The notes beneath the pieces were generated by a model that was not told the origin of the DNA, did no database searches, and worked only from the letters and a program-made list of their open reading frames with translations. From assembly GCF_019904295.1 (NCBI RefSeq), contig NZ_CP065359.1:1637001-1701000 (forward strand): DNA of 64,000 nucleotides, given 5' to 3'. The translations under genes were made by a program, and so were the position numbers. This DNA comes from Ruegeria sp. SCSIO 43209 (lineage in GTDB: Bacteria; Pseudomonadota; Alphaproteobacteria; Rhodobacterales; Rhodobacteraceae). Of this stretch, positions 19,472-28,477 are shown one piece after another; the stretch's first letter is position 1, and every line of letters begins with the position of its first letter.

Positions 19472-20230
19472 ATGTCACTATCATTTCGCCAATCGGACAT
19501 TCTTTTAGTCGCCGAGCAAGAGGGCCGCGTTACTGTCGAAGGGCTGGCCGAGCGTTTTCACGTGACGGTCCAGACCATTCGCCGTGACCTGACTGAACTG
19601 TCAGAAGCTGGTAAGTTGGATCGGGTTCACGGGGGTGCCGTTCTGCGTTCTGGCGTGTCTAATATTGGATACGAAGACCGGCGCGCCCTGAACCATGAAG
19701 CCAAGACACGCATCGCTGAACGCTGCGCGGCCGACATCCCCGAGGGCAGCTCGATCTTTATGAACATAGGCACCTCGACTGAGGCCGTTGCCCGCCAATT
19801 GCTGAAACACAAAAACCTAATGGTCGTGACCAACAATATGAACGTTGCCAATATACTGGCCGATAACCCCGATTGCCAGATCGTCGTTGCAGGCGGTGTG
19901 CTGCGCAGATCAGATAGTGGGTTGGTCGGGAATCTTGCGGTCTCGACCATCCGCCAGTTCAAATTCGATCACGCGATTATCGGCTGTTCCGCATTGGATG
20001 CGGATGGGGATCTAATGGATTTCGATCTCCAAGAAGTACTGGTCAGTCAAACTATCATTGAACAAGCCCGGCAGATCAGCCTAGTTGCGGATGCTTCAAA
20101 GTTTCAGCGCACCGCGCCCGCACGCATCGCCTCATTATCCGATGTTGATATGGTTTATACTGATCTACCGCTGCCCGGCGACCTCCATCAGAAGTGCATA
20201 GACTGGAACACCAAAATTATTGAATGCTGA
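19472..20230 (+). CDS. glpR: DeoR-family repressor, GlpR-like
   Basis: A 252-residue protein with an N-terminal DeoR helix-turn-helix (residues 5-57, including VEGLAERFHVTVQTIRRDL and the family's LDRVHGGAVL) and a C-terminal sugar-phosphate-sensing domain (about 75-235, with MNIGTSTEAVARQLL and VVAGGVLRRSDSGLVG). The divergent pairing with glpD points to glycerol 3-phosphate as the inducer. It probably represses both genes through the repeats in the gap. Confidence 0.88.
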   Translation: MSLSFRQSDILLVAEQEGRVTVEGLAERFHVTVQTIRRDLTELSEAGKLDRVHGGAVLRSGVSNIGYEDRRALNHEAKTRIAERCAADIPEGSSIFMNIGTSTEAVARQLLKHKNLMVVTNNMNVANILADNPDCQIVVAGGVLRRSDSGLVGNLAVSTIRQFKFDHAIIGCSALDADGDLMDFDLQEVLVSQTIIEQARQISLVADASKFQRTAPARIASLSDVDMVYTDLPLPGDLHQKCIDWNTKIIEC

Positions 20231-20319
20231 TGCATCCTTCCGATCAGCCAGAAAGTGATTGATTAGCTGGACAACAGCGCCCGAGGATGGAACAGTTTCC
20301 AACAACAGGAGGCGCGAGC

Positions 20320-20682
20320 ATGGGACTTTTGGGGCAGCCGCTGGGCTACTATGACTATCTGACATTTGTTGCACTTATCTTGCTGCTGGCAGCGGTGATG
20401 GCGTTGTTTCTATTCATAATGGGTCTGCCCGGACGTATCGCGATCAAACGCAATCACCCCCATGCCGAAGCGGTCAAGATCATGGGATGGATGGGATTTT
20501 TGGCGATTGTCCCTTGGGTGCATGCCTTTATCTGGGCGTTTCACGACGGCGTCACCGTCGACATGCGCCGCGGCCCTGATGAAGAACGCAAGGCCATAAG
20601 GGATGAAATCAAGCGTCTGGGAGGCACCGTCAAACCGGAATACCAGGACCCACTTGATACCGACGAAACAAAGCAAGCCTAA
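20320..20682 (+). CDS. DUF3302 (YiaW-like) small inner-membrane protein
   Basis: The start at 20320 follows AGGAGG; an earlier in-frame ATG at 20287 lacks a site. The product of 120 residues has two membrane helices (about 12-35 and 48-68), starting MGLLGQPLGYYDYLTFVAL, and a charged cytoplasmic tail (RRGPDEERKAIRDEIKRLGG). It precedes an HlyD-type adaptor gene by 21 bases, the same arrangement as E. coli yiaW-yiaV. The function is unknown; it is probably an assembly partner for the adaptor. Confidence 0.8.
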   Translation: MGLLGQPLGYYDYLTFVALILLLAAVMALFLFIMGLPGRIAIKRNHPHAEAVKIMGWMGFLAIVPWVHAFIWAFHDGVTVDMRRGPDEERKAIRDEIKRLGGTVKPEYQDPLDTDETKQA

Positions 20683-20703
20683 GGCCAAAGGAATTCAGCA
20701 CTC

Positions 20704-21849
20704 ATGTTCGTCGCCCTAGGCATCACGCTTTTCTACATTATTTTTGTCTGGTTCATCTTCTTCAAGGTGCAATGGCTGAAATTCAACATCATGTGGGGGA
20801 TCGTCTCATTCTGGGTCGGCGCTCATCTGCTGCTGATCTTTTTGGTCGCGCTGCGCTTCTTTCAGCCCTTTTCCGTCGACAGCCACGTCGTGCGCTCCAC
20901 CATCCAGATCGTCCCGCGTCTGACTCAGCCCACAATCCTGTCCGAGGTTTTGGTCGAGCCCAACACCTGGGTCACTAAGGGCGATCCGCTGTATAAGTTC
21001 GACGACACGGTGTTTTCGCTGGCCGTGGACAAGGCGAATGCACAGCTGGTGGCGGCGCAGCAAAACGCAAAGATCCTTGAACAGGACGTTATCGCGGCGG
21101 GAGAAGCAGTCGAACGCGCGAACGCGCAGCTGGCCTATGCGCTGACCGAACAAGCGCGATACGAGAACCTCGTTCCCGCCGGGGGCGCCCGCCAGGATGA
21201 ACTAGACCGCTGGAACGAACAGGTCGCGGAAGATCAGGCGAAGATTAAGGAAGCTCAGGCCAATCTTGAAAAGGCCAACCTTGCGCTGGATTCACAGATC
21301 GACGGGGTGAATACTGGCATTCTTGAGGCTGAGGCACAGTTGGCCGAAGCCGAGTATTTTCTGGACAACACAACGATCTATGCCCCCGAAAATGGCATGA
21401 TCGTTTCGCAACAAGCGCGCCCGGGTATGGTTGTGGGGGAAATTCGTCTGGGTGCCATTGCCAGCTTTGTAACCGAAGACAGCCCCTATATTCTGGCCAC
21501 GTTCCGCCAGCAGAACCTGAAGTTCGTCGAAGTCGGCCAACCGGTTGAAGTCGCTCTGGACCTCTATCCTGGTGAGATTCTGACCGGAAAAGTCGAAGCC
21601 ATCTGGTGGGCGACACGTCAGGGTCAATACCTGCCCTCAGGCCGCCTGCCCGGTTTTGAATTGCCGAAACTGCCCGGTCGGATCGCTGTTCAAATATCGG
21701 TCGAAGTGCCCGAGGGGCACACTTTTCCTGCCGGTGGTCATGCCGCCGTGGCAATTTACACCGGCATGGGCAAGAGCTTTGAGTTTCTGAGGCGCATCAA
21801 TATCCGCCTCTATTCCTTCGCCAACTTCATCCGGCCACTGGATATCTGA
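20704..21849 (+). CDS. HlyD/EmrA-type membrane fusion protein (YiaV-like)
   Basis: A 381-residue protein with two N-terminal membrane helices (about 3-20 and 28-52), unusual for simple adaptors but typical of the YiaV group. Then come a lipoyl half motif (ILSEVLVEPNTWVTKGDPLY), a long coiled-coil hairpin (about 95-215) and a second lipoyl half (DNTTIYAPENGMIVSQQARPG, with a beta-barrel after it). It should bridge the inner membrane to the NodT-type channel encoded 2 bases downstream. No ABC, MFS or RND pump gene is in this set, so the energy source is unclear. Confidence 0.88.
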   Translation: MFVALGITLFYIIFVWFIFFKVQWLKFNIMWGIVSFWVGAHLLLIFLVALRFFQPFSVDSHVVRSTIQIVPRLTQPTILSEVLVEPNTWVTKGDPLYKFDDTVFSLAVDKANAQLVAAQQNAKILEQDVIAAGEAVERANAQLAYALTEQARYENLVPAGGARQDELDRWNEQVAEDQAKIKEAQANLEKANLALDSQIDGVNTGILEAEAQLAEAEYFLDNTTIYAPENGMIVSQQARPGMVVGEIRLGAIASFVTEDSPYILATFRQQNLKFVEVGQPVEVALDLYPGEILTGKVEAIWWATRQGQYLPSGRLPGFELPKLPGRIAVQISVEVPEGHTFPAGGHAAVAIYTGMGKSFEFLRRINIRLYSFANFIRPLDI

Positions 21850-21851
21850 GG

Positions 21852-23411
21852 ATGCGTACGATGACACTCCGCCGGTTGTTGGGCACCGCCCTTTGCGCCG
21901 CCACCCTCACCGCCTGTACGCCGGTGGGGCCTGATTTCGTGCGTCCGAACTCTCCGGTCGTGAAGCAATGGATAGAGGTCAACAGCCCCAGCACGGGCCA
22001 GAGCGGCCTGACCTCACGCAGCGCTCCCGTTGTGCGCTGGTGGGAAACGTTCAATGATCCGACACTGAACAAACTGATCGCCGAAGCCTATGCGCAGAAC
22101 CTGACCTTACAGGTCGCAGGCGCACGCGTGCTACAGGCCCGCGCGCAGCTTGGTATCGCATTTGGAGAGCTTTACCCGCAATCGCAGGCCGTGGGCGGTT
22201 CGCTCCAACGCCGACAGATCAGCGACAATCTTGGGCCGATTTCGGACATCCGGCGGATTATTCCCTTGGACACCGAATTCTCGACTTCGCAAGTTGGGTT
22301 TGATGCGCAATGGGAACTGGACGTATGGGGCCAGCAACGTCGCGGCGTACAGGCCGCGCGATCGAACCTGGCACTGCAGGTTGCTAATTATGACGACGCA
22401 CTGGTCACGCTGACCGGGGACGTAGCGGCGCTTTATATCAACATCCGTTCGTTGCAAGAGGCTCTGCGCATCGCGCGGGAAAACATCACGATTCAGCAGG
22501 CATCGGCAGACCTCACTCAGCTGCGCTTTAACAACGGCGTTACAACCGAGTTGGATGTGCAGGAATCGACTGCCCTGCTCAACAACACCAAGGCACTCGT
22601 GCCCGAGTTGGAAAGCGATATCCAACAAGCCAAGAACGCACTGGCGGTTCTGTTAGGAAAAACGCCGTCTCAGATGGCGGGCTTGATCGGAAACTCGGGT
22701 CGCATTCCAACAGGGCGCAGCAACGTGGCCGTTGGTGTGCCCGCCGAATTGCTGCGGCGACGGCCTGACGTCCGCGCCGCCGAATTGGCGGCAGCCACCC
22801 AATCGGCGCAGGTGGGGATCGCGCTGGCTGATCTCTATCCACAATTCATCCTGTCCGGATCGATCGGATTGCAGGCCTCGGGTGGGCGCGATCTGTTCAG
22901 CACCAACAGCGCCACAGGATTGGCTAGCGCAGGCGTAGTCTGGAACGTCCTGAATTACGGCCGCATCAAGAACAATGTCCGCGCGCAGGATGCCGCCTAT
23001 CAAGCGTTGATCGCCAACTATCAGAATACCGTTCTGACCGCGTATTCCGAGGTCGAAAGCGCGATGGTTGCTTACGCGCAGGCGCGCAAACAGGTCACCT
23101 TTTATCAGCGCAGCGTCGAAGCTTCGCGCAAGGCGGCTGAAATCGCGGTCGATCAGTACCGAGACGGCATCGCCAGCTATTCGCGTATCCTGAACACGCA
23201 GACCGCGCTATTACGATCGCAGGCGAACCTGATCGAGGCCCGGCAAGAGGTCTCTTCGAATCTGGTCGCGATCTACAAAGGTCTGGGTGGTGGTTGGCAG
23301 ATTCGGCAGAATCAGGAATTCCTACCCGAGACGGTGCTGGCCGAGATGGCCTATCGCACCGATTGGGGTGATCTGTTGGAGAAAACGCCAACACGCGCCA
23401 GCTTGAACTAA
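21852..23411 (+). CDS. NodT-family outer-membrane efflux lipoprotein
   Basis: A 519-residue protein with a lipoprotein signal (LTAC, lipid-bearing Cys at residue 22) followed by CTPVGPDFVRP, the classical start of NodT/OprM-type channels. Two outer-membrane efflux repeats follow (about 65-260 and 280-465), with VPAELLRRRPDVRAAELA in the second. It forms the trimeric outer-membrane duct for the HlyD-type adaptor encoded upstream and may also serve the RND pump encoded earlier. The stop lies only three bases from the stop of convergent mprF, with no terminator between them. Confidence 0.92.
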   Translation: MRTMTLRRLLGTALCAATLTACTPVGPDFVRPNSPVVKQWIEVNSPSTGQSGLTSRSAPVVRWWETFNDPTLNKLIAEAYAQNLTLQVAGARVLQARAQLGIAFGELYPQSQAVGGSLQRRQISDNLGPISDIRRIIPLDTEFSTSQVGFDAQWELDVWGQQRRGVQAARSNLALQVANYDDALVTLTGDVAALYINIRSLQEALRIARENITIQQASADLTQLRFNNGVTTELDVQESTALLNNTKALVPELESDIQQAKNALAVLLGKTPSQMAGLIGNSGRIPTGRSNVAVGVPAELLRRRPDVRAAELAAATQSAQVGIALADLYPQFILSGSIGLQASGGRDLFSTNSATGLASAGVVWNVLNYGRIKNNVRAQDAAYQALIANYQNTVLTAYSEVESAMVAYAQARKQVTFYQRSVEASRKAAEIAVDQYRDGIASYSRILNTQTALLRSQANLIEARQEVSSNLVAIYKGLGGGWQIRQNQEFLPETVLAEMAYRTDWGDLLEKTPTRASLN

Positions 23412-23414
23412 GGC

Positions 23415-26021
23415 CTATTTCGTCAACCCGCGCAGGCCACCCGAGATCAGGATGTTAACTTCGTAGAGGATACGTGGCGCGGCCAACCCGCCGGGGCTGG
23501 CTAGATAGTTGGGGCTCCATTCCGGATCGAATTTCTGCTTGAAGGCGCGCAGGCCTTCGAAGTGGTAGAATTGTTCGCCATGTTCATAAACGAACCCACC
23601 GATCCGATTCCAAAGCGAGGCCAACTGCCGGTTTTCGATCCCTGAAAATGGCGCTGCGCCCAGTGAGAACCAGTGGAATCCCTGCTCGGACCCCCAGACC
23701 ATCATCTCAGCAAACAGCGCATCCATGACAAAGCTTGGGCTGTCCGGTTCATAACGCATCAAATCCAGAGACAGTTCGGATTTGTTTCCGCCTTGAAACA
23801 GGTTCGCAAAGGCCATGATCTTGCCCGTCTCATCCCGCAGAACCGCATGGTCGAAATAAGAAAGGTAGGCATCATCAAAGCCGCCCAAGGCAAAACCCTT
23901 TTCCTCACCTGCCTTTTGCGCCAACCAATCGTCCGAGATCTGACGAAGTTCGGGCAACACCGGTGCAAGCTGTTCTTTGGGGATAATTTCGAACTTGTAC
24001 CCCTCACGCTCAGCCCTGTTCTTCGCCTGCCGGAACCGTTTGCGCGATTTTCCGTCCAGCGAGAAATTCTGCAGCGGTACGCGGGCCACTTCTCCGATCT
24101 TCAGGATCGACAGGCCCAGGTCCAGGAATGTCGGCAGATATTTGGTCGATACACTGTAAAACGCACAAAGCTTGCCTTCGCGATCGGCCATTTCTCGCAA
24201 TTGCCAGATCAGTTGCTGCCCCGCTTGCTCATCACCCACAGGCTCTCCTTTGGTGATCAGCGCATTGCCAGTATCGGCATAGGCAAGGAATGCGGTTTCG
24301 TCAGGCGAGATCAGGAATTGCTTATCACCCGTCAGTGAAATCTGAGATTCGGTGTCTTCGCTCTCCATCACGAGACGTTCGACAACTTCGGGGATTTCAG
24401 TCCTAACCGGCGCGGGGATTTCACGGCCGAACAGCGAGTTCACCGCCACGATGCCAACGATCACGGCCACCACGAGGCTGGACCGCAGGAATCGCGAGGC
24501 ATCTCCACTCCAGGCAAAGTCCCACCACAGCGCGTTTTGATATTCGACATGGGAATAAGCGAACAATCCAATCCAGAAAATCACCGCCAGCAACGCGACG
24601 ACGCTGACCAGCCAAGGGATATTTAGCCGAAAGATAGATGCACCGCTTACCCGGTAAAACGCACCCCGAAACATCGCCAAAAGGCCAATCGTGAACAGCA
24701 ATGAAAGGGCTTCATGCGTATCAAGCCCTTTGGCGAGCGAGGCGAAGAAACCCGCCACCATCAAAAGCATGGCAACAACCCATGCCCGATAGAGCTTGCG
24801 GAATAGGCCACGTGAGACAAGTAGCAGTAGGACACCCACGGCGCTGCCTGCAAGATGAGATGCCTCGACAAATGACAAAGGCAAAACCTCTCGCAGTACG
24901 CCAAGGTTCTGCGTACTGGAAGGCAAAGCCCCTGAAACCAACAGGATAACTCCTGCCACAGCCGCGACGCCGGCAGCCACCATCGGGACAATGGGGCGAA
25001 TTGCGCGATAGACCCAAGTGACCGCGCCCCCGATGCGATGGCGCTGTGTCAGCACCGACGCGACCGCGATCGACAGGCTGGCGATGGCAAACGGAAGGAA
25101 CGTATAGACCAGTCGGTAGAGCAGAAGCGCAGCGATCACATCAGACCGGCCCGACGCCCCTAGACCAGCGATCAGAGTGGCTTCGAACACACCGATTCCA
25201 CCCGGTGCATGGCTAAGGATACCCACCGCTATAGCGCCTATATAGACCGCGAAGAAATACGGGTAGCCAACCCCCAGATCGTCCGGCATGAGCACATACA
25301 GCGCCATTGAAGCGCCGAACAGATCGCCTACCGCCGCGACTGTCAGCAAACTTGCCAGCTTGCCGCCCGGCAGGTTGAACCCAAACCCACCATAGGCCAA
25401 TCGCCGCCCTCCGCTTGAAAGCCAGACAAACAAGACCGCAAGCCCCGCCAACATGCTCAGACCGATCACAGTCTCCGTCGTTTCACTGATCGGCAGGACC
25501 TTGGAAATGCCATCCGGGTGTATTGTAAGCAACAGGCCCAAAAGCAGGATCAGTCCCATCCAGAACGCCACCCAAGAGGTCGCGATCACCCCGGCCACGC
25601 GGCCAAGATCAAGCCCCAGCGACGCATAGATACGGTATCGGATCGCGGTGCCGGTGATATAGGAGAATCCCAGGCAGTTCGATACCGCATAGCCGCTTGC
25701 ACCGGCCATCCCCGCAACGGGCAGAGGCACTTTTCCATCGGCGACGCTCTGCACGGCAAGCACATCGTAGAACGAAAGCGACAGAAAACTGAAAGCCGTC
25801 CAGCACATCGCAAAAAACATGAATTTCCATGGTTTCGCTGCGATATCGCTTTGGATATCTGACCATTTAACATGCGCAGAGAGGTCATGCAGAACCGCAA
25901 GCGCGATTCCTGTAATCAGCAACGGAACCGCAATCTTGACCAGCGGCTTTTCCAACAGCCCCGTCACATACTCGGCCAGACGTACGGCGCGTGTCTCTTC
26001 CGTTGTCGGCTGTGTCGTCAT
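23415..26021 (-). CDS. mprF: Bifunctional lysylphosphatidylglycerol flippase/synthetase
   Basis: An 868-residue protein with two parts. Residues about 15-545 hold some 14 membrane helices, with the flippase pattern in the first eight (for example GYAVSNCLGFSYITGTAIRYR). Residues about 560-865 form the cytoplasmic DUF2156/GNAT-like aminoacyl transferase, with SRKRFRQAKNRAEREGYKFE, FALGGFDDAYLSYFDHAV and NYLASPGGLAAPRIL. It transfers an amino acid, usually lysine or alanine, from tRNA to phosphatidylglycerol and flips the product, lowering surface charge and protecting against cationic peptides. Which amino acid is used cannot be told. Confidence 0.92.
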   Translation of the reverse strand: MTTQPTTEETRAVRLAEYVTGLLEKPLVKIAVPLLITGIALAVLHDLSAHVKWSDIQSDIAAKPWKFMFFAMCWTAFSFLSLSFYDVLAVQSVADGKVPLPVAGMAGASGYAVSNCLGFSYITGTAIRYRIYASLGLDLGRVAGVIATSWVAFWMGLILLLGLLLTIHPDGISKVLPISETTETVIGLSMLAGLAVLFVWLSSGGRRLAYGGFGFNLPGGKLASLLTVAAVGDLFGASMALYVLMPDDLGVGYPYFFAVYIGAIAVGILSHAPGGIGVFEATLIAGLGASGRSDVIAALLLYRLVYTFLPFAIASLSIAVASVLTQRHRIGGAVTWVYRAIRPIVPMVAAGVAAVAGVILLVSGALPSSTQNLGVLREVLPLSFVEASHLAGSAVGVLLLLVSRGLFRKLYRAWVVAMLLMVAGFFASLAKGLDTHEALSLLFTIGLLAMFRGAFYRVSGASIFRLNIPWLVSVVALLAVIFWIGLFAYSHVEYQNALWWDFAWSGDASRFLRSSLVVAVIVGIVAVNSLFGREIPAPVRTEIPEVVERLVMESEDTESQISLTGDKQFLISPDETAFLAYADTGNALITKGEPVGDEQAGQQLIWQLREMADREGKLCAFYSVSTKYLPTFLDLGLSILKIGEVARVPLQNFSLDGKSRKRFRQAKNRAEREGYKFEIIPKEQLAPVLPELRQISDDWLAQKAGEEKGFALGGFDDAYLSYFDHAVLRDETGKIMAFANLFQGGNKSELSLDLMRYEPDSPSFVMDALFAEMMVWGSEQGFHWFSLGAAPFSGIENRQLASLWNRIGGFVYEHGEQFYHFEGLRAFKQKFDPEWSPNYLASPGGLAAPRILYEVNILISGGLRGLTK

Positions 26022-26112
26022 TCCGTTCGCCCCTGCCCCGCGATCCTCAGATCAGTGTCAATTCAAAGCTTTGCACGAATTTTCCATCCGGCAAAGGGCC
26101 TAGGCCAACGCG

Positions 26113-26541
26113 TCACGAGCGTCCCTTGCGTGTCGAAAGCAACAGATTGGTCTCAGATCGTGTAACGCCCTCCATCCGACGGATCTGGAACAGGACTTCA
26201 TCAAGCTCATCCAGTGTATCAGTTCCGATCTCTGCGATCAGATCCCAACTTCCATTAGTTGAGTGCACCGCCCGAACCTGACGCATCGCAGCGATCCGCG
26301 ATCTGATCCGCTCGGTCCCGCGGCCTGCGATCTCAAGCATCATCAATCCACGAACAGGGCTTTCCGATACGCCCTGCCGTGTCACAACGGTAAAGCCGAC
26401 GATTTCGCCAGACTGCTGAAGCCGCTTTAGTCGGCTGCGCACGGTTGTTCGGGTCACCCCGAGCAGTTCAGCCAGTTCCGACAACGATGCCCGAGCGTCC
26501 CTGTGCAGTGCGTTCAATAAGCGATTGTCCAGTTCGTCCAT
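26113..26541 (-). CDS. Lrp/AsnC-family transcriptional regulator
   Basis: A 142-residue regulator: an N-terminal helix-turn-helix (residues 4-50, LNALHRDARASLSELAELLG, then VTRTTVRSRLKRLQQSG) and a C-terminal RAM ligand-binding domain (about 65-140). It is divergent from the arginase gene with 86 bases between starts, and the gap has three CCAAWT motifs. By position it probably senses arginine or ornithine and controls the rocF-ctlX-ocd operon and itself. Confidence 0.9.
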   Translation of the reverse strand: MDELDNRLLNALHRDARASLSELAELLGVTRTTVRSRLKRLQQSGEIVGFTVVTRQGVSESPVRGLMMLEIAGRGTERIRSRIAAMRQVRAVHSTNGSWDLIAEIGTDTLDELDEVLFQIRRMEGVTRSETNLLLSTRKGRS

Positions 26542-26550
26542 GCGTGATTA

Positions 26551-26585
26551 CCAAATCGGAATTAGCCAATTCACTTTGACCAATT
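26551..26585. promoter_or_regulatory. Three CCAAWT motifs in the Lrp-arginase gap
   Basis: CCAAAT at 26551, CCAATT at 26566 and CCAATT at 26580 are spaced 15 and 14 bases apart. Regular, degenerate AT-rich repeats in the gap of a divergent Lrp-type regulator are what one expects for binding of an Lrp multimer. The arginase promoter probably lies just downstream, near 26600-26620. Confidence 0.4.
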
Positions 26586-26627
26586 TGATCTCTTTTCTCA
26601 ACTCATATCGTATCGATAGATAGACTT

Positions 26628-27548
26628 ATGAGCAAAATGAACATCATTCTCGCCGGAGCGCCGATGGATGCCGGCAAACACCGCCAAGGCTGTCGGATGG
26701 GTCCAGATGCCTATCGGGTCGCGGGTCTCGCCCAAGCGCTGTCAGATCTCGGGCATTCTGTGTCGGACATCGGTGACACGCGACCAGATGCCGTCGACAT
26801 TTCGGAAGACACCCATCTGTTCTCTTTACCGGAATGCGTGGGCTGGACACAGGCGCTAAGCCGCACGGCACAAGAGGCCGCGCTTGAAGGCCTTCCTATT
26901 TTCATGGGCGGTGATCACGCCCTGTCGATGGGCACGGTGGCAGGAATGGCGGCACATGCAGACCGTATCGGGCGCCCTCTTTTCGTGCTCTGGCTGGATG
27001 CACATAGCGATTTTCATACGCCCAGCAGCACGGCCAGCGGCAATTTGCATGGAACGCCGGTCGCTTATTTCACTGGCCAGTCAGGCTTTGACGCCTTTCC
27101 ACCGCTGATATCGCCGATCCCAACGGATCGCGTCGGTATGATCGGTCTGCGCTCGGTCGATCCCGCCGAACGTGCGGCATTGGAAAAAGATCACGCGATG
27201 CTCGCCGATATGCGCAGCATCGACGAGCACGGTATCAAGACACCCCTACTGGCCTTCCTTGACAAAGTACGCGCAGCAAACGGCATCCTGCATGTCTCGC
27301 TGGATGTGGACTTCCTTGATCCCTCGATTGCGCCTGCGGTTGGAACCACTGTCCCAGGTGGCGCAACCGAGCGCGAGGCGCATCTGGTCATGGAATTGTT
27401 GCATGAAAGCGGTCTCGTTTGTTCGCTGGACCTCGTCGAGCTGAACCCGTTCCTGGATGAGCGCGGCCGAACCGCAAAACTGATGGTCGATCTTGCAGCC
27501 TCGCTGATGGGTCGTCGCATCTTCGATCGCCCAACCCGGAGCTTCTGA
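26628..27548 (+). CDS. rocF: Arginase
   Basis: A 306-residue enzyme hydrolysing L-arginine to ornithine and urea. All manganese-binding motifs are present: FMGGDHALSMG near residue 100, LWLDAHSDFHTP near 123 with the DxHxD pattern, and HVSLDVDFLDPSIAPAVGT near 223 followed by PGG. Its last base is the first base of the ATG of ctlX (TGATG), so the genes are translationally coupled. The length fits the bacterial arginase family. An agmatinase is less likely given the ornithine cyclodeaminase in the operon. Confidence 0.93.
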   Translation: MSKMNIILAGAPMDAGKHRQGCRMGPDAYRVAGLAQALSDLGHSVSDIGDTRPDAVDISEDTHLFSLPECVGWTQALSRTAQEAALEGLPIFMGGDHALSMGTVAGMAAHADRIGRPLFVLWLDAHSDFHTPSSTASGNLHGTPVAYFTGQSGFDAFPPLISPIPTDRVGMIGLRSVDPAERAALEKDHAMLADMRSIDEHGIKTPLLAFLDKVRAANGILHVSLDVDFLDPSIAPAVGTTVPGGATEREAHLVMELLHESGLVCSLDLVELNPFLDERGRTAKLMVDLAASLMGRRIFDRPTRSF

Positions 27549-28468
27549 TGATTTCTCTTCAATCTCCTTCAGCTGTCGTGATGGTGCGCCCGCACGCATT
27601 TGCGTCGAATCCTGAAACCCGCGACGACAATGCATTTCAAACACTGGCAAATCGATCTGCTGCAGCGACGTCTGCTGCCGCGCGGGATGAGCATGACAAA
27701 GCAGTAGAACAGCTTCGCGCTGCTGGTGTGACCGTTCATGTGTTTGACGACGAAGGCGAACGTGACACACCCGACAGCGTGTTCCCAAACAACTGGTTTT
27801 CGACCCATCCAGGCGGTCATGTCGCTGTTTATCCGATGTTCGTTCCATCGCGCAGACGCGAAAGACGCTCAGATGTAATTGAGTTACTGAAGCGGGAATA
27901 TCGAGTGCAAGACGTCATCGACTATTCCGGCCTCGAACAGGACGACCTCGCGCTTGAGGGCACTGGCGCAATGGTTCTGGATCACGTGGGCCGTATTGCC
28001 TACACTGTTCGATCCAACCGCGCCGATCCGGTGTTGTTGGAGCGTTTCTGTACGCATTTCAACTATGAGCCGATTGCCTTTGATGCAAAGGACGCTGAAG
28101 GCCGTGATGTCTATCACACCAATGTCCTGATGGGGATCGGGACGCACTACGCGCTGATTTGTTTGGACATGATTTCCGACCCGGAACGCCGCGCAACAGT
28201 TCGGGCACGGCTGGAAGAATCTGGGCGGACTGTCATCGATCTGTCCCATGAGCAGATTGCAGATTTTGCAGGAAACGCGATTGAGCTTTGTGGCAATGAT
28301 GGTCTTGTCCTGGCGTTGTCCAGCCGAGCGCTACAGGCTCTTACACCTGCTCAAGTCGCGATCATCCAAGCCAGTGCAACTCCACTGCCGCTCTCGGTTC
28401 CCACAATTGAAACAGCCGGTGGATCCGTACGTTGTATGATCGCTGGTATCCATCTTTCCCGCCGATAG
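27548..28468 (+). CDS. ctlX: Citrulline-utilisation hydrolase CtlX-type (amidinotransferase/deiminase fold)
   Basis: A 306-residue member of the guanidino-group modifying superfamily. Visible features are VMVRPHAFASNPETRDDNAFQ near the N-terminus (split around residues 11-31), PNNWFSTHPGG near residue 77, LEGTGAMVLD near 138 (a catalytic acid region), the catalytic His in DVYHTNVLMG near 195 and the nucleophile Cys in GGSVRCMIAGIHL near the C-terminus. CtlX proteins convert citrulline to ornithine. With arginase before and ornithine cyclodeaminase after, both arginine and citrulline would converge on ornithine. Confidence 0.87.
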   Translation: MISLQSPSAVVMVRPHAFASNPETRDDNAFQTLANRSAAATSAAARDEHDKAVEQLRAAGVTVHVFDDEGERDTPDSVFPNNWFSTHPGGHVAVYPMFVPSRRRERRSDVIELLKREYRVQDVIDYSGLEQDDLALEGTGAMVLDHVGRIAYTVRSNRADPVLLERFCTHFNYEPIAFDAKDAEGRDVYHTNVLMGIGTHYALICLDMISDPERRATVRARLEESGRTVIDLSHEQIADFAGNAIELCGNDGLVLALSSRALQALTPAQVAIIQASATPLPLSVPTIETAGGSVRCMIAGIHLSRR

Positions 28469-28477
28469 GAGTCTTTG

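Noticed and set aside
23405-23420. Possible missed terminator or small gene between the NodT-type gene and mprF
   Set aside because: The two stop codons are only three bases apart; there is no room and no hairpin with a T run.
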